A stretch of 8,469 nt of DNA from an uncultured Myxococcales bacterium (GCA_937915965.1 CALGHC010000281.1:1-8469); one strand, 5' to 3'; shown: positions 1 to 7,382, numbered from the stretch's first letter. The notes: generated by a model not told the origin, from the letters alone. A program made the numbers and translations.

Positions 1-26
1 CGGGTGGCACTCGTGGCGGTCGGCGG

Positions 27-1094
27 TCACAGCGCCTCCGCCTTGGCCGAGGAGTGGACCGCCTCGACGCGCACCCGGGCGAGCTCGTCGGCGTCGATGC
101 CGAGCGACTGGCCCAGGGCGCGCTCGGCGGCGCCGACCAGCGCGGGCGCGTCGAGGCCAAACTCGCGCATCAGATAACCGCGGCTGGCGCCATGAGCGAA
201 GCGGCCCTGCAGGCCGAGGCGGTACAGGCGCTTGCCCAGGCCGTGGTCGGCGATCTTCTCAGCGGCGATCGAGCCGAGCCCGCCGGTGACGAGGTGGTTC
301 TCGAGGGTGATCACGCCGTGCCGGGGCCGCGCCAGGGCGTCGATCACGGCCGGGTGGTCGCAAGGCTGCAAGGTCGAGAGGTGCAGGTGCTGCACGCCGA
401 CGCCGCGCGCTTGCAGGGCCGCCACCGCCTTGCATGCCTCCTCGGTACAGATGCCGGTCGACAGCACGGTGAGGTCGTCGCCGATCGCGAGGATCCGCGG
501 CGTGTCGAGCTGCATCGGCTCGCTGAACAGGCGCGGCAGCTCGCCGCGCAGCATGCGCACGTACACCGGCCCGGGCACGGCCGCGGCGACGTCGAGCACG
601 CTCTCGACCTCGCTGGCATCTCCGCACTCGATCACGGTCATGTTCGGCAACGCCCGCATCACGGCGATGTCCTCGATGGCCTGGTGGCTGGCGCCGCCGG
701 GGGTCGTGATGCCGGGCAGGAAGCCGATCATCTTCACCGGCGCGTTGGCGTAGGCGATCGACATCGCGACCTGGTCGAAGGCGCGTCGGTAGATGAAGAC
801 GGCGAAGGTGTGCACCAACGGCATGAAGCCTTCGCGGGCGAGCCCGGCGGCGAACGACAGCATGTTCTGTTCGGCGATACCCATCGACAAGAAGCGATCG
901 GGATACACATCGCGGAAGAGATCCGCCTCGCACGACGACGTCAGGTCCGCCGACAGCACCAGGACCTTGGGCTTGTCGCGCGCCCAGGCGACGAGGTTGC
1001 GCGCATGCACCTTGGCTTCAAGAGGCCGCGGATCGGGCTGGGGCTGCGCCACTTCGAGCCGCGCTTGCGCCGTGTCTGGCTGGGGCTTCGTCAC
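27..1094 (-). CDS. Transketolase, C-terminal subunit (split transketolase)
   Basis: This 355-residue protein is the second half of a transketolase, which with its N-terminal partner moves two-carbon ketol units between sugar phosphates using thiamine diphosphate in the cytoplasm. Residues about 40-200 form the pyrimidine-binding domain. The motif MGIAEQN (71-77) contains Glu75, the family's conserved glutamate that activates the cofactor; HTFAVF (95-100), RRAFDQ (103-108) and SHQAIEDIAVMR (136-147) are also family hallmarks. Residues about 200-335 form the transketolase C-terminal domain, with ENHLVTGGLGS at 265-275. The start is a GTG that overlaps the stop of the N-terminal subunit gene by four bases (GTGA), preceded by GGAGG at 4 nt. 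This implies translational coupling and equal subunit amounts. The first 25 residues are a Pro/Gln-rich extension before the domain. The length is usual for a separate C subunit. The actual substrate is unknown; a role in primary pentose-phosphate metabolism or in a special pathway both fit. Confidence 0.93.
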   Translation of the reverse strand: MTKPQPDTAQARLEVAQPQPDPRPLEAKVHARNLVAWARDKPKVLVLSADLTSSCEADLFRDVYPDRFLSMGIAEQNMLSFAAGLAREGFMPLVHTFAVFIYRRAFDQVAMSIAYANAPVKMIGFLPGITTPGGASHQAIEDIAVMRALPNMTVIECGDASEVESVLDVAAAVPGPVYVRMLRGELPRLFSEPMQLDTPRILAIGDDLTVLSTGICTEEACKAVAALQARGVGVQHLHLSTLQPCDHPAVIDALARPRHGVITLENHLVTGGLGSIAAEKIADHGLGKRLYRLGLQGRFAHGASRGYLMREFGLDAPALVGAAERALGQSLGIDADELARVRVEAVHSSAKAEAL

Positions 1095-2008
1095 ATCGCC
1101 TCCAGCGCGCTTTGGTAGGTCTGGCGTTGGGCCTCAGTCGTGAAGCGCAGGTAGTGCAGCTTGGGCGCGTTGGCGCGCAGCGGCGTGAGGCCGCGGCAGG
1201 GATCGGTATCAGCCAGCACCACCAGCGGTCGACCATCGGGGCGGACGGCCGGTCTGGTCGCCAACGCCGCCGCCAGCGCCACCGGATCGTGGCCATCGAC
1301 CCGCGCGACCCGGCAACCGAAGGCGACCAGGCGCGCAGCCAGCGGCTCGATGGTCATCACGCTCTCGATCGTTCCGTCGCACTGCTGGCCGTTGACGTCG
1401 ACGACCAGCACCATGCCATCGAGTCGATGAAAGACCATGGCCTGCAACGCCTCCCAGGTCTGGCCGATCTGGAGCTCGCCGTCCGAGAGCATCACCCAGG
1501 TGCGGCCCGTCTCGCCGCGCAGGCGGCGCGCCATCGCGATGCCGGCCGCCTGGCTCAGGCCCTGACCGAGCGAGCCAGCCGTGACCTCCATGCCCGGTGA
1601 GTGCTCGGCGCCGATCATCTCGACCGACGAGCCATCGCGGTTGAACTCGTCGAGCGCGTCGGCGTGCATGCGACCGGTCTCGATGAGGGTCGCGTAGACC
1701 ACCAGCGCGTAATGAGCCGGCGAGAGGAAGAAGCGGTCCTGATCGGGCCCAGCGAGGCCGTTGAACTCCGCGCCGGTGAAATAGCCCGGGTTGGTCGGCC
1801 CAGGCGTCCCCGGGAAGGGCCGCGGCCGCAGCGGCGCCGCGAGCTGCGGCAGGTTCATCGCGTGAAGATAGAGCGTCGCGAGGATCTCAGCCGCCGAGCA
1901 GGCCTGGCTCATGTAGCCGCCGCCGTTGCGCAGGGTATGTTCAAGCACGCGCCGGCGGATGTGGCCGGCGGCTGCGCGGACGGCGGGGACCCAGGGAGCT
2001 TCGATCAT
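1091..2008 (-). CDS. Transketolase, N-terminal subunit (TPP-binding half)
   Basis: This 305-residue protein is the diphosphate-binding half of a split transketolase and should pair with the product of the overlapping downstream gene. The thiamine-diphosphate motif runs from SDGELQIGQTWEA (175-187) to DVNGQ (204-208); Asp176 and Asn206 are the expected metal ligands, 30 residues apart. Other family segments are DRFFLSPAHYAL (91-102) and EVTAGSLGQGLSQAAGIAMA (141-160). Three places differ from the usual consensus: SDG in place of GDG, SPAH in place of SKGH, and no TxKGKG-like segment near the end (DTDPCRGL, 268-275). The fold is clear but the protein is divergent. I place the start at the ATG at 2008 because the family begins about there; an in-frame ATG at 2098 would add 30 residues lacking family features. 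The ribosome site is weak (AGG-like, 8 nt away). A 144-bp gap separates it from the upstream nucleotidyltransferase gene, and no convincing promoter is visible in that gap. Confidence 0.9.
   Translation of the reverse strand: MIEAPWVPAVRAAAGHIRRRVLEHTLRNGGGYMSQACSAAEILATLYLHAMNLPQLAAPLRPRPFPGTPGPTNPGYFTGAEFNGLAGPDQDRFFLSPAHYALVVYATLIETGRMHADALDEFNRDGSSVEMIGAEHSPGMEVTAGSLGQGLSQAAGIAMARRLRGETGRTWVMLSDGELQIGQTWEALQAMVFHRLDGMVLVVDVNGQQCDGTIESVMTIEPLAARLVAFGCRVARVDGHDPVALAAALATRPAVRPDGRPLVVLADTDPCRGLTPLRANAPKLHYLRFTTEAQRQTYQSALEAM
1099..1103 (-). promoter_or_regulatory. Shine-Dalgarno site for transketolase C subunit
   Basis: GGAGG on the minus strand, 4 nt before the GTG start and inside the last codons of the N-subunit gene. 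It supports the GTG start at 1094 and translational coupling across the GTGA overlap. Confidence 0.65.
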
Positions 2009-2152
2009 AGGCAGGTACCTGGCGACAGGGCGGTGCGGCGGCGCCACAAGCGTGCAAACGGGCGCGGCGTGCCGGGCTGGGCAGGATGCGATGGCCAAAG
2101 GTGGAATGCAATATCGGGTCGAGCGTCGACGAGCGCCTGGTCAGAATGGACC

Positions 2153-2704
2153 TCAGAAAGGATCTTCGACCTGCGCGAGGGCCCACAACTCAAGGAAGCG
2201 GTCGCGCACCCAGGGGTGCAGTTCGATCGCAAAATCGCGGGCGAGGGGAGCGCTGCGGACGAGCTCTTGGACGTCAACCAGGTCCTTGGCCCGGTGGGCG
2301 GCGACCATGCCAGAGGCCAGCTTGAGCTCGACCCACATCGGCAGGGGCAGCATCGCGAAGGGTTCACCGCGGATGGCCGAGACCGCCGGATCGGGGAAGG
2401 CGATGGGCTTGGGCTTGTCGTCGCCAGGGAAGCGGCCAGTGCTCAGCACGTCGACGTGAACGTCGCGCTCGGTGTCGATCAGCTTGCCGGTACCGACGAC
2501 GCGCTCGGCGTAGCCGCGGCCGAGCCAGCGCCCTTTGAAGGTCTGCAGGTCCGCCTCCCGCATGACGAGATCGACGTCGACGGTCACCCGCCGATGACCG
2601 TACTCGTTGAGCGCGAGCGCGCCGATGATGGCGTAGGGCAGGCCCTCTGCCTCAAGGATCGCGACCAACCGCTGGGCGGCCTGCTGGGCGTCGGACTGAC
2701 CCAT
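2153..2704 (-). CDS. Nucleotidyltransferase-fold protein (AbiEii/DUF6036-like)
   Basis: A 183-residue cytoplasmic protein of the polymerase-beta-like nucleotidyltransferase superfamily. The segment IIGALALNEYGHRRVTVDVDL (26-46) matches the family pattern of a Gly-x-Ala helix followed by RxTxDxD; Asp43 and Asp45 would bind metal, and Asp85 in DVHVDVL is a candidate third acidic residue. A later RAKDLVDVQEL (138-148) matches the conserved R-x-KD-xx-D-V-xx-L element of AbiEii/DUF6036-type members. The substrate is unknown. Related proteins include toxin halves of toxin-antitoxin systems, but no partner antitoxin gene lies next to it, so I do not call it a toxin. The start at 2704 is chosen for the GGAGG six bases before it. 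An in-frame ATG at 2824 would add 40 residues rich in Pro and Trp with no recognisable match. A promoter-like element lies about 150 bp upstream. The gene could be longer if translation starts at 2824. Confidence 0.8.
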   Translation of the reverse strand: MGQSDAQQAAQRLVAILEAEGLPYAIIGALALNEYGHRRVTVDVDLVMREADLQTFKGRWLGRGYAERVVGTGKLIDTERDVHVDVLSTGRFPGDDKPKPIAFPDPAVSAIRGEPFAMLPLPMWVELKLASGMVAAHRAKDLVDVQELVRSAPLARDFAIELHPWVRDRFLELWALAQVEDPF

Positions 2705-2710
2705 GAAGAA

Positions 2711-2715
2711 CCTCC
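2711..2715 (-). promoter_or_regulatory. Shine-Dalgarno site for the nucleotidyltransferase gene
   Basis: GGAGG on the minus strand, six bases (TTCTTC) before the ATG at 2704. This is the best ribosome site near any candidate start of this gene, and it decides in favour of the 183-residue form over the 223-residue form, whose ATG at 2824 has only an AGG directly abutting it. Confidence 0.6.
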
Positions 2716-2856
2716 AGCACTCGTTGACGTTGGCCGTGGCCCGTTGAACTCGGTCCGCTGGACGCCAAGCGGCGCCCCAGTTGGTCGGCGGTGGTTCAGG
2801 CTCGAGGGTCACGGTGGCGTTCATCCTGGCCAGGCGCGATGGGCGTGGTGGACATC

Positions 2857-2885
2857 ACGCTACGAGAGCGTCGTTGGGGGGTCAA
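2857..2885 (-). promoter_or_regulatory. Candidate sigma70-type promoter for the nucleotidyltransferase gene
   Basis: Reading the minus strand, TTGACC (2880-2885, five of six to the -35 consensus) is followed after exactly 17 bp by TAGCGT (2857-2862, three of six to the -10 consensus). Transcription would begin near 2850, which leaves about 145 nt before the preferred ATG at 2704 and about 25 nt before the alternative ATG at 2824. The -10 match is modest, so this remains a prediction. Confidence 0.45.
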
Positions 2886-2979
2886 GGTCGATCAAAAGCG
2901 GCGGCTGGGTAAGATTCGGGTGGTGGGTCCTGGGAGCGGCCGTTGCCTTCGCCGTCGCCGCAAGGGACAAAGTGCCGGA

Positions 2980-3009
2980 GCGGGGAACAGACCTGGGCGC
3001 TTGCCCCGC
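2980..3009 (-). terminator. Candidate hairpin terminator after the lipoprotein gene
   Basis: One base past the TAG stop of the lipoprotein gene, GCGGGG(C)AA pairs with TTCCCCGC to make an eight-base-pair stem with one bulged C and a 13-nt loop. No run of T follows, so it is not a textbook intrinsic terminator. Its position directly after the stop is the main support. Confidence 0.35.
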
Positions 3010-3010
3010 G

Positions 3011-6000
3011 CTAGCGCACGAAGACCTCGATCTCGGTGATCACCTCGCCCACCGCGCCGGCCGTCAACCACTGGTAGCACAGGCCGGCGTTGTAGTTGCC
3101 CGCACAGGCGTAGCTCTTGCCGATCGACGCCTTGGGCTTGGTCATGTCGGCGAAGACGTGCAGATCGGGTCCCTCGCCAAAGGATGGGCCGACGCCGGCC
3201 GAGTCGTTGATGGCTTTGCTGGGGTCGGTGACCGGGTGGAAGGTGTGGCCATCGACCGAGAAGAGGAAGGCCTCGGCGCTCTCGAGGGGTCCGCCCGACG
3301 ACTTCCAGCCGACTGGATTCCAGGCGCCAAAGGTGCGACCGCTGCTGGTACGGATGACGACGACGGCGTCGCCGGATTGATCGCAGCCCTGGTGGAATGC
3401 CGCCGTCGAGGCGCCGTCGACCGAGCGCCGATAGCAGGGCTTCCAGATCTGGCCGGCCACGCCGGTCGCCGCGTTGATCAGGCCGCTTCGCTGGCCCGAC
3501 AGCAGCGTCGTCGCCGCGAAGCGCTCGGCGCAAGCCCCCGCCAGACACGTCGCGTGCGGACCACAGGCGTCGCCGTCCGCCTGCGGCGTGTGGCTGCAGC
3601 CCGTGGCGGCGTCGCAGGCGTCGGCGGTGCACGGGTCGCTGTCGTCGCAGCCGCCCGCACCCTTGCCGACGCACAGCCCGACCTTCTGGCAGTCGGACTC
3701 GCCAAAGGGGTCGGTGACCAGGATCAGGCCGATCGGCTTGGCCAGGTTGTTTTGCACGAAGCCGGCCATGCCCAGGCGGCCGTCGCCGAGCCGGGTGACG
3801 CCGAGCAGCTCGTCGCCCTTGCCGGAGTCGTACAGGCGGCTCCAGAGGGTGTTGCCCCAGGGGTCGAGGGCGACGATCTGGCCGTCGCCGGGCGGGAAGG
3901 TCTTGGCGTTGCTGCCGACGACCCAGACGCTGCCGTCGGGACCTGCGGCGACGTCGTAGAGCACGTTGAAGCCAGAATCACCGAGAATGCGCTGCCACAG
4001 GACGTTGCCGGTCGCGTCGAAGCGCACCACCCGGCCGTCCTTGCCGCCAGCCCCGAGGCTCTCGGTGTGGCCCGCCGCGGTCCAGCCGCCGCCGGCCATC
4101 GCCGTGACGGCGTAGAAGAGATCGTACTCCTTGCCGGGCAGCGACCGATCGAAGACGACCTCGCCTGCGCCGTCGTAGCGGATCAGGTACGCGTCCTGCA
4201 GCCCGTAGGTCCACACCCAGCCGACGGCGGCGTAGCCGCCCGGATCGGCCGCGACCGCATGCGACACGCCCATGCCGCTGCCCTTGAAGAGCGACTCGGA
4301 CAGCTGATTGCCGTCGGCCGACCAGCGCACCAGCCAGAAGCGATAGTCGGCGGCGGAGTTCTCGGGACGCTGGCCAGCAGCGGCGAAGCCACCGTCGGCG
4401 CTCGCGGTGACGCCCCAGAAGCGATCGGACTTGTCGGGGTCGCCGACCAGGTTCTGCCAGACGACCTCGCCGCTGGCGTTGAAGCGCACGATCAGGCCCT
4501 GATCCGTGGTGATGTTGCCGTTCTTGCCGACATGACCCGAGGCGACCGCGCCGCCGTCGCTGGTTGCGGCGACGTCGTAGAACCAGGTGTCCTCGTCGAC
4601 GTGCACGCTGGCCTGCCAGACCAGCTTACCGGCGCTGTCGACCCGGGCAGCGACAGCGTCGGTTCCCGTCAGTTGGCCCCAGCCTGCGACCACCCAGCCG
4701 CCGTCGGGCGCCGCGTCGATCGCCTCGAAGCGCATCATGCTGTAGGTGGCATCCGCCTCGTTGGTGAGGATCAGCGTCTTGTTGATCAGCGCGGCCTTGC
4801 CGGCGACACAGGTCGACGCCTCGCAGAGATCGTCCCAGGTGCAGGGGTCACCGTCCTCGCAGTCGCCGTCTGCGGGTGCGTGGGTGCAGTTCCCGGTGCC
4901 AAAGGCGCAGTCGTCCGTCGTGCACGGGTTGGCGTCATCGCATGCCGGCGCGTAGCTGCAAGCCTCGTCAACGCACGCGTCGACGGTGCACAGGTCGCCG
5001 TCGTTGCAGTCGGCCGCCTTCAAGCAGCCACCGTCGGCGACACAGGCGCCGCCAGCGCAATGACCTGCCGGACAGGGTGTACTGGGGGCAGCGTCGCCGT
5101 GGCTGCAGCTGCCGCCGATGTCGCAAGCGTCGATGGTGCAGACGTTGGCGTCGTCGCAGTCGAGGAGTACGCCTGCGCAGACGCCATCCGAACAAGAGTC
5201 GGCCATCGAGCATGCGTCCTCGTCGTCGCAGGACTCGTCGTTGTCGGTCGTCGTGCAGCCGCTCGCCGGCACGCAGGCGTCGTCGGTGCACGGGTTGTCG
5301 TCGTCACAGACCGTCGCGGCGCCACCAAGGCAGACCCCGCCCGCGCAGGTCTCGCCGATGGTGCACGCGTCAGCGTCGTCGCACGATCCGCCGTCGGCCG
5401 CCGCAGCCACCACGCAGCTGCCGTCTTCGGGCTTGCAGCTGGCGACCTGACAGCCGGCCGGATCACCTGGGCAGTTGATGAAGGACGCCGGGTTGATCTT
5501 GCAGACCTTGGGTTCGGCGGCCTTGTCGCAGTACAGGCTGCCGTTGCACGCGTCGCCGTCCTCGAAGGGCGCGCAGGCGGCGTCCTCCCAGCACAGGCAA
5601 GCGTTCGCGCCGGCCAGACACGTGCCGGCCGCGCAGGCGTCGGCGGTGCACACGAAGTCATCGACGTCGCAGCCGCTGCCCTCGTCGCGGCTGGTCGGCT
5701 TGCAGATCCCGTCGGCGGGGTCGCAGCGCGGCTCGACGCAATCGGCCAGGTCGGTATCGGCCGCACAGCCAACAACCGTCGCCGGATTGACCAGGCACGC
5801 GCCGCTGGCCGCGTCGCAGTAGAGGCTGCCCGTGCAGGGGTTGCCGTCTTCAAAGGCGGCGCAGTCGCCGTCTTGGTCACAGGGGCAGCCGCTCGGCGCC
5901 TGGGTGCACACGCCGTCCTTGCAGACGTCGACGCTGGTACAGACGCTGCCGTCGGCCTCGCAGGCCAGGCCTTCGTTGGTCGGCATCAGCGCGCAGGCGC

Positions 6001-7372
6001 CGGTCTGGGGCTGACAGACGCTGTGGGCGCACGGCCCGTCGGCGGCGACCGGGCAGACCACGGCGGTCGCTGGGTTGGGCTTGCAGGTGCCCGTACCGAG
6101 GTCGCAGTACAGTGTGCCATTGCACAGGTCATCGTCATCAAATGCGTCGCAATCGGCCTGGCTGGCGCACTGGCACGCGGTCTCGCTCGGCGCGCAGACG
6201 CCGCCCTTGCAAGCGTCGCCCGTGGTACAGGCCAGGCCGTCGCTGCAGGGCGCTCCGTCGGCGCTCGCCGTCGCCTTGCACCATCCGTCCGCCGGGTCAC
6301 AGCCAACCGGCGCGCAAGCCGCGCCCGCGACCGGACAAACGACCACCGAGGCCGGGTTCGGTTGGCAGACCTGGCTCGCCTTGTTGCAAAACAGGGTGCC
6401 GTTGCAAGCGTCGCCATCCTCGAAGACCAAACAATCCGCGTCGGCCGTGCAGCTGCAGTCGATGGCGGCGCCGGGCTGGCAGATCCCGGCGGCGCAGACA
6501 TCGGCCGTGCAAACAAATCCGTCGATGTCGCAGGCCTCGCCGTCGGCGACGGCCACGTCGACGCAGCCGCCATCTTGCGGCGCGCATGCCGATTGCACGC
6601 AGCTGCCGGCGACCTTGCCAGGGCAGGCGACCACCGTCGCCTCGTTGACCTCGCAGGTCCAAGGCAGCGCGGTCTTGTCGCAGTACAGCGTGCCGTTGCA
6701 CAGGTTGCCGTCCTCCAAGGCGGCGCAGTCGGCGAGGTCGGTGCAGGTGCAATCCGACTTGCCGCCGGTGCAGACGCCGCCGACACACGCGGTGCCCACC
6801 GAGCAGAGATCGCCGTCGTCGCAGGCGTCGCCCTCGTTGGCGGGGGCGGGCGCGCAAGCACCGGTGGCAGGCGCGCAGGTGCTGGTCTCGCAGGGTCCCA
6901 GGCCGTCGGTGGCGCAGGCGACGACGGTCGCCGGCAGAACGACACAGGTGTGGGTGGTGAGGTCGCAGTAGAGGGTCCCGTTGCACAGGTCACCGTCCTC
7001 CAGGGCGGCGCACTGCGCGTCGGCGAGGCACTCGCACGACGCCGCGCCCGCGCACACGCCGGCAGCGCAGACATCATCCGCGGTGCAGGCGTCGCCATCG
7101 TCGCAGGTGGTTCCATCGGCCAGAGACTCGACGATGCATCCATCGACCACGTCGCAGCGAGGCTGGGCGCAGGGGTTGTCCGACTTGGGGCACTGGCTGT
7201 CGACGCTGCACGCCACCTCGCCGGTCTCGGCGGCGGAGACAGTGTCCACAGCCGCCGCGTCGACCGACGCGGCCGGCGGGGTCGGATCACCGCCACAAGC
7301 CGCTACGACGGCGGCTGCGCCGAGAAGCAACGCGGCCTCGCGAGGACGAAAGCCGGACGGAATAGCAGACAT
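3011..7372 (-). CDS. Giant cysteine-rich surface lipoprotein with propeller repeats and C-terminal TLD domain
   Basis: A 1453-residue predicted envelope lipoprotein. The N-terminus has basic residues (R9, R11), a hydrophobic core and a lipobox VAAC, with acylated Cys26 followed by Gly, a +2 residue compatible with the outer membrane or surface. Residues 27-53 are an Ala/Asp/Pro-rich linker. Residues 54-112 are a half unit of the cysteine-rich repeat, 113-688 hold six repeats of about 96 residues, and 689-860 hold shorter units of the CDDxNxCTxDAC kind. Residues 880-1224 carry seven repeats of about 51 residues that suggest a beta-propeller. Residues 1228-1282 are again cysteine-rich, and 1311-1453 match a TLD domain. 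The start at 7372 is preferred over an in-frame ATG at 7759 because it gives a lipoprotein signal and has GAGG six bases upstream; the longer frame runs through the 20-bp tandem repeats and the end of the upstream gene. Ligand and function are unknown. Adhesion or binding by a rigid disulfide stalk is an inference. Confidence 0.9.
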   Translation of the reverse strand: MSAIPSGFRPREAALLLGAAAVVAACGGDPTPPAASVDAAAVDTVSAAETGEVACSVDSQCPKSDNPCAQPRCDVVDGCIVESLADGTTCDDGDACTADDVCAAGVCAGAASCECLADAQCAALEDGDLCNGTLYCDLTTHTCVVLPATVVACATDGLGPCETSTCAPATGACAPAPANEGDACDDGDLCSVGTACVGGVCTGGKSDCTCTDLADCAALEDGNLCNGTLYCDKTALPWTCEVNEATVVACPGKVAGSCVQSACAPQDGGCVDVAVADGEACDIDGFVCTADVCAAGICQPGAAIDCSCTADADCLVFEDGDACNGTLFCNKASQVCQPNPASVVVCPVAGAACAPVGCDPADGWCKATASADGAPCSDGLACTTGDACKGGVCAPSETACQCASQADCDAFDDDDLCNGTLYCDLGTGTCKPNPATAVVCPVAADGPCAHSVCQPQTGACALMPTNEGLACEADGSVCTSVDVCKDGVCTQAPSGCPCDQDGDCAAFEDGNPCTGSLYCDAASGACLVNPATVVGCAADTDLADCVEPRCDPADGICKPTSRDEGSGCDVDDFVCTADACAAGTCLAGANACLCWEDAACAPFEDGDACNGSLYCDKAAEPKVCKINPASFINCPGDPAGCQVASCKPEDGSCVVAAAADGGSCDDADACTIGETCAGGVCLGGAATVCDDDNPCTDDACVPASGCTTTDNDESCDDEDACSMADSCSDGVCAGVLLDCDDANVCTIDACDIGGSCSHGDAAPSTPCPAGHCAGGACVADGGCLKAADCNDGDLCTVDACVDEACSYAPACDDANPCTTDDCAFGTGNCTHAPADGDCEDGDPCTWDDLCEASTCVAGKAALINKTLILTNEADATYSMMRFEAIDAAPDGGWVVAGWGQLTGTDAVAARVDSAGKLVWQASVHVDEDTWFYDVAATSDGGAVASGHVGKNGNITTDQGLIVRFNASGEVVWQNLVGDPDKSDRFWGVTASADGGFAAAGQRPENSAADYRFWLVRWSADGNQLSESLFKGSGMGVSHAVAADPGGYAAVGWVWTYGLQDAYLIRYDGAGEVVFDRSLPGKEYDLFYAVTAMAGGGWTAAGHTESLGAGGKDGRVVRFDATGNVLWQRILGDSGFNVLYDVAAGPDGSVWVVGSNAKTFPPGDGQIVALDPWGNTLWSRLYDSGKGDELLGVTRLGDGRLGMAGFVQNNLAKPIGLILVTDPFGESDCQKVGLCVGKGAGGCDDSDPCTADACDAATGCSHTPQADGDACGPHATCLAGACAERFAATTLLSGQRSGLINAATGVAGQIWKPCYRRSVDGASTAAFHQGCDQSGDAVVVIRTSSGRTFGAWNPVGWKSSGGPLESAEAFLFSVDGHTFHPVTDPSKAINDSAGVGPSFGEGPDLHVFADMTKPKASIGKSYACAGNYNAGLCYQWLTAGAVGEVITEIEVFVR
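3014..3442 (-). other. TLD (TLDc) domain at the C-terminus of the lipoprotein
   Basis: Residues 1311-1453. Landmarks of the TLD family in order: CYRRSVDG (1313-1320), AAFHQGCD (1324-1331), a VVVIRT strand with FGAW (1348-1351), W1356-KSSGG, AFLFSVDG (1368-1375), GPSFGEGPDLHVF (1395-1407) and the closing strand ITEIEVFV (1445-1452). TLD domains occur mainly in eukaryotic proteins such as OXR1, NCOA7 and TBC1D24, where they are linked to oxidative-stress protection and V-ATPase regulation. Here the domain would sit outside the cytoplasm, so its role must differ or be binding-related. Confidence 0.82.
3701..4735 (-). repeat. Seven ~51-residue propeller-type repeats
   Basis: Residues 880-1224 of the lipoprotein. 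The element [FYL]-x-[AGD]-[VI]-x-A-xx-D/G-GG-xxx-x-G recurs near residues 880, 930, 983, 1035, 1084, 1136 and 1187, with spacing 49-53, and between the elements lies a hydrophobic-R/x-[FWYL]-[DNS]-xx-G-xx-[VL]-[WF] strand pair such as VRFDATGNVLWQ. Seven such units fit a seven-bladed beta-propeller like the SBBP-type repeats of other bacterial surface proteins. The fold is inferred from periodicity only. Confidence 0.75.
5309..7036 (-). repeat. Six protein-coding cysteine-rich repeats (~96 residues, ~288 bp each)
   Basis: Repeats begin at a CxC motif at residues 113, 208, 306, 400, 496 and 592 of the lipoprotein, so the period is 94-98 residues. Each reads CxC, then xxDxDCxxFEDGDxC, then NGTLYCD (NGTLFCN in the third copy, TGSLYCD in the fifth, NGSLYCD in the sixth), then about NPATVVxCP, a CxPxxGxC element and a C-x-D-xxx-CTxxDxC-xxG-xC tail. 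Copies differ clearly in sequence, but cysteine spacing is kept, which points to stacked disulfide modules forming a stalk. A half unit precedes the first copy. Confidence 0.9.
7295..7372 (-). other. Lipoprotein signal peptide with lipobox
   Basis: Residues 1-26 of the large lipoprotein: a short basic start with two arginines, the hydrophobic stretch AALLLGAAAVV, then the lipobox VAAC with Cys26 as predicted lipidation site. Gly27-Gly28 follow, without aspartate at +2, so an inner-membrane retention signal of the E. coli type is absent. Confidence 0.8.
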
Positions 7373-7378
7373 GGGGCA

Positions 7379-7382
7379 CCTC
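7379..7382 (-). promoter_or_regulatory. Shine-Dalgarno site for the large lipoprotein gene
   Basis: GAGG on the minus strand, six bases (TGCCCC) before the ATG at 7372. It supports this start. It arises where a three-base AGG interrupts what would otherwise be the continuing 20-bp repeat (ACG-AGG-TGCCC against ACG-TGCCC). Confidence 0.5.

Larger units (their letters stand above)
2705..3010. other. 306-bp region between nucleotidyltransferase and lipoprotein genes
   Basis: This stretch holds a candidate hairpin terminator right after the lipoprotein stop (2980-3009), a sigma70-like promoter (2857-2885), and the possible 40-codon 5' extension of the nucleotidyltransferase gene (2705-2824). I see no RNA gene, no mobile element and no further credible coding frame in it. 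Confidence 0.6.

Noticed and set aside
1..26. Start of a further operon gene after the transketolase C subunit
   Set aside because: Only 26 bases remain before the window edge; a GTG is present but nothing supports it as a start.
54..1118. Plus-strand open frame of 354 codons opposite the transketolase C subunit
   Set aside because: It mirrors a gene with strong family motifs on the other strand and its own product has no recognisable domain.
5309..7036. Insertion sequence or transposon-type repeats
   Set aside because: The repetition follows codon phase and keeps cysteine spacing within one protein; there are no inverted ends or transposase.
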